Shown: positions 1 to 5,882, counted from the first letter of the stretch. The stretch: 7,776 nucleotides of DNA from an uncultured Peptococcaceae bacterium (GCA_947626615.1 CANQSW010000064.1:1-7776); one strand, 5' to 3'. Numbers and translations: made by a program. Notes: a model not told the origin generated them from the letters alone.

Positions 1-32
1 ACCACCAGTCCTGTTTCGTACAGAACTGGTGG
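1..32 (-). terminator. Strong hairpin, possible pyrB-side terminator
   Basis: Bases 2-9 pair perfectly with 25-32. After one C-A mismatch (10/24), bases 11-14 pair with 20-23 around a five-base loop (15-19). A stem this stable in non-coding DNA 80 bases beyond the pyrB stop suggests a transcription terminator. Read on the minus strand, the base after the stem is T, but the rest of any T-tract lies outside the window. Read on the plus strand, the stem is followed by a mixed A/T stretch with a run of five T only at 46-50, which is a poor U-tract. It may therefore end pyrB transcription, end a plus-strand gene to the left, or serve both. The strand is a guess. Bases 33-113 otherwise show nothing I recognise. 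Confidence 0.4.
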
Positions 33-113
33 CCTAAAATTTTACTTTTTGTGTCTACAAACTATTGACTATTTCACCCTCGTTCGGATAGCCCCGTTTT
101 TTATGTTTGCCGC

Positions 114-1118
114 TTATTCCGCCCAGGCCGGCTTAAAGCTGCCCTTCACCTGGCCGCAGGTCATCGCCAGCAGCGCCATGCGCACGAACAGGCCGTTCCC
201 CGCCTGGCGGAAGTAGGCCGCGCCGGGGTAATCGTCCACCTCCAGCGCGATCTCGTTGACGCGCGGCAGGGCGTGCATGATCACCGCGCCCGGCTTAAAA
301 TGCCGCAGCGTGTCGCCCGTCATCAGGTACATATCCTTGACCTCCTCGTATTCGGCCAAGTCCAGGAAGCGCTCCTTCTGCACCCGCGTCATGTAGATGA
401 TATCGGCGTCTTTAACGGCGGCGTCGATGCCCTGGCGGAACTCCACCGCTATCCCGGCCGCCTGCAGCTTCTGCACGATATCGGCCGGCATCGCCAGCTG
501 TTCCGGGCTGGCCAAGATCAGCCGGCATTTGTAATACTTCAGAAATTCCACCAGCGAATGTACCGTGCGGCCGTATTTCAGGTCGCCGATCAGCGCCACG
601 GTCAGCCCCTCCGGGTTGCCCTTTTCCTTAACTATGGTATACATATCCAGCAGCGCCTGGCTGGGGTGCTGCCCGAAGCCGTCGCCCGCGTTGATAACGG
701 GGCAGTCGGCCGCCGCCGCCGCGATCTGCGCGTCGCCCGTGCGGGGGCTGCGGATAACGATAACGTCGGCGTAATTGTTCACCATTTTAATGGTATCATG
801 CACCGTCTCGCCCTTGGAGGTGGAGCTGATCTGGTTATCCGGCGATTCGGCCAGCGTGATCACGCGGCCGCCCAGCCGGTGCATCGCCGTCTCGAAGGAA
901 AGGCGCGTGCGGGTGGAGGGCTCGAAGAACAGAGCCGCCATCACCCGGCCGTCCATATCCCAAAGGCGTTTGCCCTCGCCGAGGGCTTTTTCATAAAACG
1001 CGGCCACGCCCAGCACGGCCTCAAGCTCCGCCTTGCTGAACTGGGGTGCGCCGAGAATGTCCTTGCCGACGAAGCTTTGCAGCATCGCCGCGTCGGGGAA
1101 AGCAAAATCCGTCAACAT
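114..1118 (-). CDS. pyrB: Aspartate carbamoyltransferase, catalytic chain
   Basis: This cytoplasmic enzyme joins carbamoyl phosphate and L-aspartate to give N-carbamoyl-aspartate, the committed step of pyrimidine synthesis. The carbamoyl-phosphate motif STRTR is at residues 68-72. Other expected active-site residues are present: Lys102 in SKGET, Arg123, His151 in QHPSQ, Arg184 in LKYGRTVHS, and Arg245/Gln247/Lys248 in MTRVQKER. The cis-proline loop reads HALPR (282-286) where E. coli has HPLPR. The 334 residues cover both the carbamoyl-phosphate and aspartate domains and run slightly longer than the roughly 310-residue E. coli chain at both ends. I chose the ATG at 1118 because an ideal Shine-Dalgarno lies 8 nt upstream; the same frame stays open to 1166. 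Several stretches resemble the E. coli catalytic chain that binds the PyrI regulatory subunit, but no pyrI lies in the 113 bases downstream. It follows ileS by 66 nt and may be co-transcribed with it. Confidence 0.97.
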   Translation of the reverse strand: MLTDFAFPDAAMLQSFVGKDILGAPQFSKAELEAVLGVAAFYEKALGEGKRLWDMDGRVMAALFFEPSTRTRLSFETAMHRLGGRVITLAESPDNQISSTSKGETVHDTIKMVNNYADVIVIRSPRTGDAQIAAAAADCPVINAGDGFGQHPSQALLDMYTIVKEKGNPEGLTVALIGDLKYGRTVHSLVEFLKYYKCRLILASPEQLAMPADIVQKLQAAGIAVEFRQGIDAAVKDADIIYMTRVQKERFLDLAEYEEVKDMYLMTGDTLRHFKPGAVIMHALPRVNEIALEVDDYPGAAYFRQAGNGLFVRMALLAMTCGQVKGSFKPAWAE

Positions 1119-1126
1119 GCAGCACG

Positions 1127-1134
1127 ACCTCCTC
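1127..1134 (-). promoter_or_regulatory. Ribosome binding site of pyrB
   Basis: Minus strand reads GAGGAGGT followed by 8 nt and ATG at 1118. The strength and spacing favour that ATG over the upstream in-frame start at 1166. Confidence 0.9.
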
Positions 1135-1142
1135 AAAATTAC

Positions 1143-1182
1143 GCCGGCACGATATTTTCCGGCCAAGCGCTTTATCGCCGGC
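1143..1182 (-). other. Inverted repeat in the ileS-pyrB gap
   Basis: Self-complementary GCCGGC occurs at 1143-1148 and 1177-1182, flanking GATA (1151-1154) and TATC (1173-1176). Together they form a 10-bp stem with a two-base bulge (1149-1150) and an 18-base loop. It lies between the ileS stop and the pyrB ribosome binding site. No T-run follows on the minus strand, so it is not a typical terminator. It could be an RNA processing or stability element, or chance in GC-rich sequence. Confidence 0.45.
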
Positions 1183-1184
1183 GC

Positions 1185-3950
1185 TTATTCTTCCGGCAGC
1201 TCCGGCAGCTGCGCCAGCACTTTAGCGCAGCGCGGGCAGACCTCGGCGTGCTCGCCGGCGTGGCCGATCTCTTCGCTGTAGATCCAGCAGCGGGCGCATT
1301 TTATGCCCTTGGCCGGCTCCACGCTCACTTTGATAGCTTCGCCCTCGCCCTTTTGCAGGCGGCATTGCGAGACGATGAACAGATGCGCCAGCTCGTCTTT
1401 GGCCGCCTCCAGCAGCTGATAAGATTCGCCGCCGGCGGTAAGCGTCACCGCCGCGTCCAGAGAATGACCGATAGCCTTGGCCTGACGCGCCAGCTCCAGC
1501 TCGCCCGCCACCTGCTCTTTCACGGCCGCCAGCTTCTGCCATTTGGCGTCCAGCGCGTCGTCCAGATAGGCCGGGTCAACTTCCGGCATCGCCAGCAGCT
1601 GCACGCTCTCCGGCGCGCCGGCCACCTTCGGCATATACTGGAAGATCTCCTCCGAGGTGAACGCCAGGATCGGCGTGATCAGCCGCACCAGCGCGTCCAG
1701 TATCTTATACATCACGGTCTGCACGGAGCGGCGCTTGCGGTCGTCCGGCAGCTCGGCATAAAGCGTATCTTTGGTGATATCCAGATAAAGATTGCTCATC
1801 TCCACCACGCAGAAGTGGTGAATGGCGTGATAAACGCCGTGGAATTCATAAGCGTCGTAGGCGGCGCGCACCTGCCCGATCAGCTTTTGCAGGCGGTGCA
1901 GCTGCCAGCGGTCTATCTCGGCCAGCTCGGCATAAGGCAGTGCGTCTTTGGCCGGGTCAAAATCATTCAGGTTGGAGAGCAGGAAGCGCGCCGTGTTGCG
2001 TATCTTGCGGTAAGTCTCGCTCACCTGCTTCAAAATGCCGTTGCTGATCGCCAGATCGGAGCGGTAATCGGCGGAGCTGACCCACAGACGCAGCACGTCC
2101 GCGCCCATTTTGTTGATGATCTCCAGCGGGTCGAGCGTGTTGCCGAGGGATTTGCTCATCTTGCGGCCTTTTTCGTCCACCAAAAAGCCGTGCGTTAAAA
2201 CGGCCTTATACGGCGCCTTGCCCCGGCAGGCCACGCCGATGTTCAGCGAGGAATTGAACCAGCCGCGGTGCTGATCCGAGCCCTCCAGATAGAGGTCGGC
2301 CGGCCAGGTGAGCTCCGGCCGGGTCTCCAGCACGGCCAGGTGGCTGCTGCCGCTGTCGAACCAGACGTCCATGATGTCGGTCTCCTTGCGGAAGTTATGG
2401 CAGCCGCACTCGCAGGTCAGCCCCTCGGGTATCAGGTCCTTCGCCTCGCGCTCGAACCAGACGTTGGAGCCGTATTCGGCGAACAGCTTCTGGATATGGC
2501 TGATCGTCGCGTCGTTCACCAGCTCCTTGCCGCAATCCTCGCAATAGAAGATCGGTATCGGCACGCCCCAGGTGCGCTGACGCGAAATGCACCAGTCGCT
2601 GCGATCTTTCACCATATTATAAATACGGTCGTGCCCCCAGGCGGGGATAAACTGCGTATTGTCGATCTCATGCAGGGCCTGCTCGCGGAAGCCCTCGATA
2701 GAGCAGAACCATTGCTCGGTGGCGCGGAAGATGATCGGGTGCTTGCAGCGCCAGCAATGCGGATAGGCGTGGGTGATCCAGTTCAGCGCCAGCAGCGCGC
2801 CGCAGGCGTCCAGATCCTTTACGACCTCTTTGCCGCCGGCGTTGATCTCCTGCCCGGCGTATTTGCCCGCCTCGGCGTTGAAATAGCCCTTATCGTCGAC
2901 GACGGAAAGCACCGGCAGGCCGTAGCGGCGGCCGGCTTCAAAGTCTTCGACGCCGTGGCCCGGCGCGGTGTGGACGCAGCCGCAGCCGGCGTCCAGCGTA
3001 ACGTGGTCGCCCAAAATAACGATAGAATCGCGCTGCAGCAGCGGGTGCGTGCAGACGACGCCCTCCAGCTCCGCGCCCTTGAACTCGCGGATAATGCGGA
3101 GCGTGGCCATATCCAGCTTCGCGTCCTTGGCCACGGCTTCGATCAGCTCCTTGGCCATGACGAAGCGGTGGCCGGATATCTCGATATCGGCGTAAACGTA
3201 ATCGGCATGGATACAGATAGCCAGGTTGGCCGGTATCGTCCACGGCGTGGTCGTCCAGATCAAAAAGCTGGTCTCGCCCGCGGGCAAAAGGCCCTTGCCG
3301 TCTTTCACCGGGAATTTCACATAGATAGCCGGGCTTTTTACGTCGGCGTATTCCACCTCGGCTTCGGCCAGCGCCGTTTCGCAGTCGGCGCACCAATAGA
3401 CGGGCTTCTTGCCCTTATAGATATAGCCCTTTTTCACCATCTCGCCGAAAGCGCCGATCTGTATGGCCTCGAATTCCTTTTGCAGGGTGATATACGGGTG
3501 TTCCCAGTCGCCACGCACGCCCAGGCGCTTGAACTGCTCCCGCTGGGTGTCCACGAACGAGAGGGCGAACTCCTCGCATTTGGCGCGGAAGGCCGCCTTA
3601 TCCTCGCTGTGCTGGTTGATGCCAAGCTCCTTGATAGCGCGCTGCTCGACCGGCAGGCCGTGGGTATCCCAGCCGGGCACGTAGGGCGCGTCAAAACCCG
3701 CCATGCTCTTATATTTGACGATGATATCCTTCAGCACCTTGTTCATCACGTGGCCGGTATGGATATTGCCGTTGGCATAAGGCGGGCCGTCGTGCAGCAC
3801 GAACTTCGGCAGGCCCTTGGTATGAGCCTGCACGCGGTTATAGATATCCAGCTCCTGCCATTTCTGCAAAATTTCCGGCTCACGCTGCGGCAGGTTGCCG
3901 CGCATGGGGAACTCGGTCTCCGGCAGGTTCAGCGTCTTTCCGTATTCCAT
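1185..3950 (-). CDS. ileS: Isoleucine--tRNA ligase
   Basis: This class I aminoacyl-tRNA synthetase charges tRNA-Ile with isoleucine in the cytoplasm and hydrolyses mischarged valine. The HIGH motif reads HTGH at residues 64-67, and KMSKS is intact at 597-601. The inserted editing domain keeps the threonine-rich WTTTPWTIP (232-240) and HTAPGHGVEDF (327-337) with the editing aspartate at 336. A C-terminal zinc-binding domain has two CxxC pairs (Cys885/888 and Cys905/908), as in the bacterial type exemplified by Bacillus and E. coli. The 921-residue length is normal. I chose ATG at 3950, which matches the short N-terminus of Bacillus IleS; a TTG two codons upstream (3956) sits at better ribosome-binding-site spacing and would give 923 residues. 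The upstream gap is 76 nt, too short for a classical T-box leader. Confidence 0.98.
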   Translation of the reverse strand: MEYGKTLNLPETEFPMRGNLPQREPEILQKWQELDIYNRVQAHTKGLPKFVLHDGPPYANGNIHTGHVMNKVLKDIIVKYKSMAGFDAPYVPGWDTHGLPVEQRAIKELGINQHSEDKAAFRAKCEEFALSFVDTQREQFKRLGVRGDWEHPYITLQKEFEAIQIGAFGEMVKKGYIYKGKKPVYWCADCETALAEAEVEYADVKSPAIYVKFPVKDGKGLLPAGETSFLIWTTTPWTIPANLAICIHADYVYADIEISGHRFVMAKELIEAVAKDAKLDMATLRIIREFKGAELEGVVCTHPLLQRDSIVILGDHVTLDAGCGCVHTAPGHGVEDFEAGRRYGLPVLSVVDDKGYFNAEAGKYAGQEINAGGKEVVKDLDACGALLALNWITHAYPHCWRCKHPIIFRATEQWFCSIEGFREQALHEIDNTQFIPAWGHDRIYNMVKDRSDWCISRQRTWGVPIPIFYCEDCGKELVNDATISHIQKLFAEYGSNVWFEREAKDLIPEGLTCECGCHNFRKETDIMDVWFDSGSSHLAVLETRPELTWPADLYLEGSDQHRGWFNSSLNIGVACRGKAPYKAVLTHGFLVDEKGRKMSKSLGNTLDPLEIINKMGADVLRLWVSSADYRSDLAISNGILKQVSETYRKIRNTARFLLSNLNDFDPAKDALPYAELAEIDRWQLHRLQKLIGQVRAAYDAYEFHGVYHAIHHFCVVEMSNLYLDITKDTLYAELPDDRKRRSVQTVMYKILDALVRLITPILAFTSEEIFQYMPKVAGAPESVQLLAMPEVDPAYLDDALDAKWQKLAAVKEQVAGELELARQAKAIGHSLDAAVTLTAGGESYQLLEAAKDELAHLFIVSQCRLQKGEGEAIKVSVEPAKGIKCARCWIYSEEIGHAGEHAEVCPRCAKVLAQLPELPEE

Positions 3951-3961
3951 GACCAAAACTT

Positions 3962-3967
3962 CTCCTC
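3962..3967 (-). promoter_or_regulatory. Ribosome binding site of ileS
   Basis: GAGGAG on the minus strand lies 11 nt before ATG 3950 and 5 nt before TTG 3956. Spacing alone leans towards the TTG, while family N-termini lean towards the ATG, so the exact start stays open by two codons. Confidence 0.75.
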
Positions 3968-4005
3968 ACTTCCAAAACAAGCTGTATAATATTCAGGCGC
4001 GCAGA

Positions 4006-4028
4006 AGGCCGGCATAAAATACCGGCCT
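4006..4028 (-). other. Perfect 7-bp hairpin at the yggT stop codon
   Basis: AGGCCGG (4006-4012) pairs perfectly with CCGGCCT (4022-4028) around a nine-base A/T-rich loop. The arm at 4022-4028 includes part of the yggT stop codon. On the minus strand the stem is followed by mixed GC-rich sequence, not a U-tract, so efficient intrinsic termination is unlikely. Partial termination, an RNA processing site or a stability element between yggT and ileS is possible. I see no convincing -35/-10 pair for a separate ileS promoter in the 76-nt gap, only an isolated TATTAT. Confidence 0.5.
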
Positions 4029-4299
4029 AAAGAAGCAGCGCTAATAAACGAAACACCAAAGATTCCAGCACGTAAAGCGCAAATATGGCCAGCACCGGGG
4101 AAAAATCCACCGGGAAGCGCGGGCTGGGCGGCAATATCCGCCGGAAGATACGCAGAAACGGCTCGGTCATCTCATAGATGAACACCGTTATCGCGTTGCC
4201 CCGCGCGATCGGGAACCACGAAAGCAGCACGTTGGCCAGGATCAGAAAATAATAAACTTCAAAAGCAAAACGAATAAAATTATATGCAAATAAGGTCAT
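4027..4299 (-). CDS. yggT: YggT family membrane protein (YlmG)
   Basis: This small integral membrane protein of 90 residues is known from the ylm cluster next to sepF. Its molecular role is not settled; relatives have been linked to membrane or nucleoid organisation and division. Two hydrophobic segments are visible at about residues 8-27 and 67-90. They are joined by a polar loop with the family-typical TEPFLRIFRRILPP (45-58) and DFSPVLAI (65-72). Both length and topology are normal for the family. ATG at 4299 is preceded at 7 nt by a modest GAGG. The gene starts 19 nt after the sepF stop, consistent with co-transcription. Confidence 0.93.
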   Translation of the reverse strand: MTLFAYNFIRFAFEVYYFLILANVLLSWFPIARGNAITVFIYEMTEPFLRIFRRILPPSPRFPVDFSPVLAIFALYVLESLVFRLLALLL

Positions 4300-4318
4300 A
4301 TAGCCGCCTCACGCCGCC

Positions 4319-4804
4319 TTAACGCCGCCAGGAGGCGGGGACTTCAGCCGCGCCGCTGAAGGCCTGCACTTCGGGGTCCATGATCTGACCGGCCAGATCG
4401 ACCTGGCTGGAGCTGAACAGGAAGGTGGAGCCGCTGACCTTCTTCGGCTCGCCGTTCAAGGCGAACACCGCGCCGGAGAGGAAATCCACCATGCGCTGCG
4501 CCGTCTCTTTGTCCAGATCCTCAAAGTTGACGATGACCACTTTCTGCTCTTTGATGTTCTGCGCGATGTTCTGCAGATCGTCGTAGGCCTTGGCCTTCAC
4601 CAGCACCATCTCGCAGGTCTTTTTGGGCGAGGCGTTGCCGGGGATAGCGACGACCTGATTACGGCGTGCTTTCTTCGTATCCTGCTCCTGCCAGACGTCC
4701 TTTTCCGCGGTGGCGGCGATCTGATCCATCTCCTCCGGCTTTAAGGCGTCTTCGTCTTCTTCCTGAAAAAATACGCTGGTGACCTTGTTCCAAACTCCAG
4801 ACAT
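4319..4804 (-). CDS. sepF: Cell division protein SepF
   Basis: SepF is a cytoplasmic, membrane-associated partner of FtsZ that anchors and bundles Z-ring filaments. The 161-residue chain begins with a short segment of amphipathic character (about residues 1-13), the usual membrane-binding element, followed by an acidic linker (14-50). The conserved SepF domain spans roughly residues 62-145. It includes VVIVNFEDLDKETAQRMVDF (89-108), LSGAVFALNG (109-118) and the strand FLFSSSQVDLAG (128-139). I chose ATG at 4804 because a perfect ribosome binding site is 8 nt away; the in-frame TTG at 4810 would be only 2 nt from it. It lies between ylmE and yggT, the standard ylm order. Confidence 0.96.
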   Translation of the reverse strand: MSGVWNKVTSVFFQEEDEDALKPEEMDQIAATAEKDVWQEQDTKKARRNQVVAIPGNASPKKTCEMVLVKAKAYDDLQNIAQNIKEQKVVIVNFEDLDKETAQRMVDFLSGAVFALNGEPKKVSGSTFLFSSSQVDLAGQIMDPEVQAFSGAAEVPASWRR

Positions 4805-4812
4805 TTGCAAAA

Positions 4813-4819
4813 CCTCCTT
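4813..4819 (-). promoter_or_regulatory. Ribosome binding site of sepF
   Basis: AAGGAGG on the minus strand, 8 nt before ATG 4804. It excludes the TTG at 4810 as a realistic start. Confidence 0.9.
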
Positions 4820-4832
4820 AATAATAAAGCCT

Positions 4833-4850
4833 GCCGGTTTTACCGCCGGC
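4833..4850 (-). other. Short inverted repeat in the ylmE-sepF gap
   Basis: GCCGG (4833-4837) can pair with CCGGC (4846-4850) over an eight-base spacer. An alternative pairing is CGGT/ACCG (4835-4838 with 4842-4845). The stem is weak and no U-tract follows. It is listed because similar GCCGG/CCGGC repeats lie in two other gaps of this cluster. Confidence 0.3.
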
Positions 4851-4870
4851 GCGGCTCTTGTTAAGCCATA

Positions 4871-5596
4871 TCAGCGATAGACCCTGCCGCCGAAGATCCG
4901 GCTGCCCACTCTGACGATAGTGGCGCCTTCTTCCACGGCTATCCTATAATCATTAGACATTCCCATGGAAAGTTCCTGCATATTCAGACGCTTCAGCGCA
5001 AATTTTTCCGCTTTTTGGCGCATTTCATCGCGCATTTCCCGCAGTTTGGCGAACACCGGGCGCACTTCTTCTGCCGGGGCGTCCGGGGCCACCGTCATCA
5101 GCCCCTTGAGCTCGATATGCGGCAGATCGCTGGCAACGGCCGCCGCCAAATCCCACGTCTCCGCCGGAGCCAGGCCGAATTTGCTGGCCTCGCCCGCCAC
5201 GTTCACCTCCAGCAGGCAGGGAATTATCAGCCCCGCCGCCGCGGCGCGCTTTTCCAGCTCCTCCGCCAGCCGCCAGCTCTCCAGCGAATGTATCAGCTCC
5301 ACCTGCCCCACGACCTGCCGCGCCTTGTTGGTCTGCAAATGGCCGATCAAATGCCATTTAACCTCCGGCGGCAGCTGCCGCTTTTTCTCCAGCAGCTCCT
5401 GCACGCGGTTCTCGCCCAGGCCGTCCACGCCAAGCTGCCAGCAGGCCGCCGCCCGCTCCGCCGAAACCGTCTTGGAGACGGCCAGCAGCCGCACGTTTTT
5501 TGCGGCGTGCGCGCCCTCTGCCCGGGCTTTGGCAATGTTCGCCCTGACCTCGGCCAGCCGCGCCGCCAGCTCCCGATCCTCCGCCACGCGCCTCAC
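4871..5596 (-). CDS. ylmE: YggS/YlmE family PLP-binding protein
   Basis: This cytoplasmic pyridoxal-5'-phosphate carrier belongs to the COG0325 (PLPBP/YggS) family. It is a single TIM-barrel protein involved in PLP and amino-acid homeostasis, with no established enzymatic reaction. The PLP-binding lysine is Lys42 in LLAVSKT. Family motifs follow: LGENRVQEL (60-68), WHLIGHLQTNKA (81-92), IHSLES (102-107), GLMTVAP (165-171), ELSMGMSNDY (208-217) and the phosphate-binding VRVGSRIFG (228-236). The 241-residue length is slightly above usual. The start is GTG at 5596 with only a weak AAGG-type site close by; another GTG three codons in is possible. It appears to be the first gene of the minus-strand cluster, and ylmD, often its upstream neighbour, is absent. 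Confidence 0.94.
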   Translation of the reverse strand: MRRVAEDRELAARLAEVRANIAKARAEGAHAAKNVRLLAVSKTVSAERAAACWQLGVDGLGENRVQELLEKKRQLPPEVKWHLIGHLQTNKARQVVGQVELIHSLESWRLAEELEKRAAAAGLIIPCLLEVNVAGEASKFGLAPAETWDLAAAVASDLPHIELKGLMTVAPDAPAEEVRPVFAKLREMRDEMRQKAEKFALKRLNMQELSMGMSNDYRIAVEEGATIVRVGSRIFGGRVYR

Positions 5597-5622
5597 GACC
5601 TTCCCGTCAGAAAAAAACTGAT

Positions 5623-5656
5623 ATTATATTTTAGCACATTCTGTCCACGATTGCAA
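5623..5656 (-). promoter_or_regulatory. Candidate promoter for ylmE and downstream genes
   Basis: On the minus strand TTGCAA (5651-5656) is followed after 17 bp by TAAAAT (5628-5633), with TG one base upstream of the -10 (extended -10). A perfect TATAAT (5623-5628) overlaps but lacks a matching -35. Transcription from either would start about 20-30 nt before the ylmE GTG. Confidence 0.6.
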
Positions 5657-5700
5657 AGATTTTTCGCGGATTTTTTTGCCGCAGATCCGCCGGAAATATT

Positions 5701-5718
5701 TGCAAAAAATTTTTTGCA
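5701..5718. repeat. Perfect 18-bp palindrome, TGC-A6-T6-GCA
   Basis: TGC, six A, six T and GCA form an exact inverted repeat with no spacer. It lies about 70 bp upstream of the nrdD -35 and about 45 bp upstream of the ylmE -35. The A6T6 core should be intrinsically rigid or bent. It could be an operator for an unknown dimeric regulator or an architectural-protein site. It matches no consensus I know and could also be chance in an A/T-rich stretch. Confidence 0.5.
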
Positions 5719-5731
5719 GGCCAGACGCCGC

Positions 5732-5743
5732 GCCGCTGGCGGC
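5732..5743. repeat. 12-base GC-rich repeat, first copy
   Basis: GCCGCTGGCGGC is repeated exactly at 5866-5877, 134 bases on, on the other side of the nrdD promoter. Each copy is nearly self-complementary. The first can fold with GCCGC at 5727-5731 against GCGGC at 5739-5743; the second lies in the leader hairpin. Function unknown. Confidence 0.4.
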
Positions 5744-5782
5744 TTTGGCGGAAAAGGGCCATATTTATTGTTATTTTTTGAC

Positions 5783-5811
5783 TTGACACACAACATTTTG
5801 TGTGTAATAAT
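5783..5811 (+). promoter_or_regulatory. Promoter of nrdD
   Basis: TTGACA (5783-5788) matches the -35 consensus exactly. After a 17-bp spacer comes AATAAT (5806-5811), five of six for the -10. Transcription should start near 5818, leaving a leader of about 115 nt. The spacer is almost filled by a palindrome, so a bound repressor would block RNA polymerase directly. Confidence 0.85.
5788..5803 (+). promoter_or_regulatory. NrdR box, primary site
   Basis: ACACAACATTTTGTGT fits the known NrdR box (roughly ACACwATATATwGTGT) at all but two central positions. It is the core of a 20-bp inverted repeat (5786-5805) with nine of ten base pairs matched. NrdR is a zinc-finger/ATP-cone repressor of ribonucleotide reductase genes that responds to (d)ATP levels. 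Position between -35 and -10 and the nrdD gene downstream both agree with this role. NrdR itself is not encoded in this window. Confidence 0.8.
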
Positions 5812-5829
5812 ATTTTTGCGCGGCAAAAC

Positions 5830-5845
5830 ACACAATATGCGTCAC
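5830..5845 (+). promoter_or_regulatory. Possible second, degenerate NrdR box
   Basis: The left nine bases, ACACAATAT, match the NrdR consensus perfectly, but the right half does not. The octamer ACACACAA of the first site recurs exactly 42 bp downstream (5786 and 5828), about four helical turns. NrdR boxes usually occur as helically phased pairs, so this may be a weak partner site just downstream of the transcription start. Confidence 0.45.
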
Positions 5846-5857
5846 GTTTCGCGGCAC

Positions 5858-5882
5858 GCAGCGCAGCCGCTGGCGGCGTTGC
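5858..5882 (+). other. Stable hairpin in the nrdD leader RNA
   Basis: Bases 5858-5867 pair with 5873-5882 with one mismatch (A5865/G5875) and one G-U pair, around a five-base loop. No U-tract follows, so it is not a terminator. It lies about 40 nt after the predicted start and about 50 nt before the nrdD ATG. It could stabilise the mRNA. I see no match to a known riboswitch. Confidence 0.45.

Noticed and set aside
1..40. Left-edge hairpin considered as part of a tRNA
   Set aside because: It lacks a cloverleaf, a canonical T-loop sequence and acceptor/anticodon arms. It is a single extended stem.
273..2198. Long open frame (641 codons) on the plus strand opposite pyrB and ileS
   Set aside because: It is an antisense shadow. 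It spans two clearly recognised genes and their gap, has no recognisable domain, and is rich in Arg, His, Gln and Leu as expected from the complement of GC-rich codons.
2268..3989. Plus-strand open frame of 573 codons opposite ileS
   Set aside because: It is a mirror of ileS codons, with no motif and the same biased composition. ileS motifs on the other strand are continuous across it.
5786..5805. Inverted repeat considered as an FNR or Rex site
   Set aside because: FNR needs TTGAT-N4-ATCAA and Rex needs TTGTGA-type half-sites. The ACAC/GTGT arms and the nrdD context fit NrdR much better.
5593..5835. Minus-strand open frame of 80 codons ending in a GTGA overlap with the ylmE start
   Set aside because: The overlap looks like translational coupling. 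However, the frame runs through the nrdD promoter and operator, the palindrome and the ylmE promoter, and the product is unlike any family I know. It is more likely open by chance in A/T-rich sequence.
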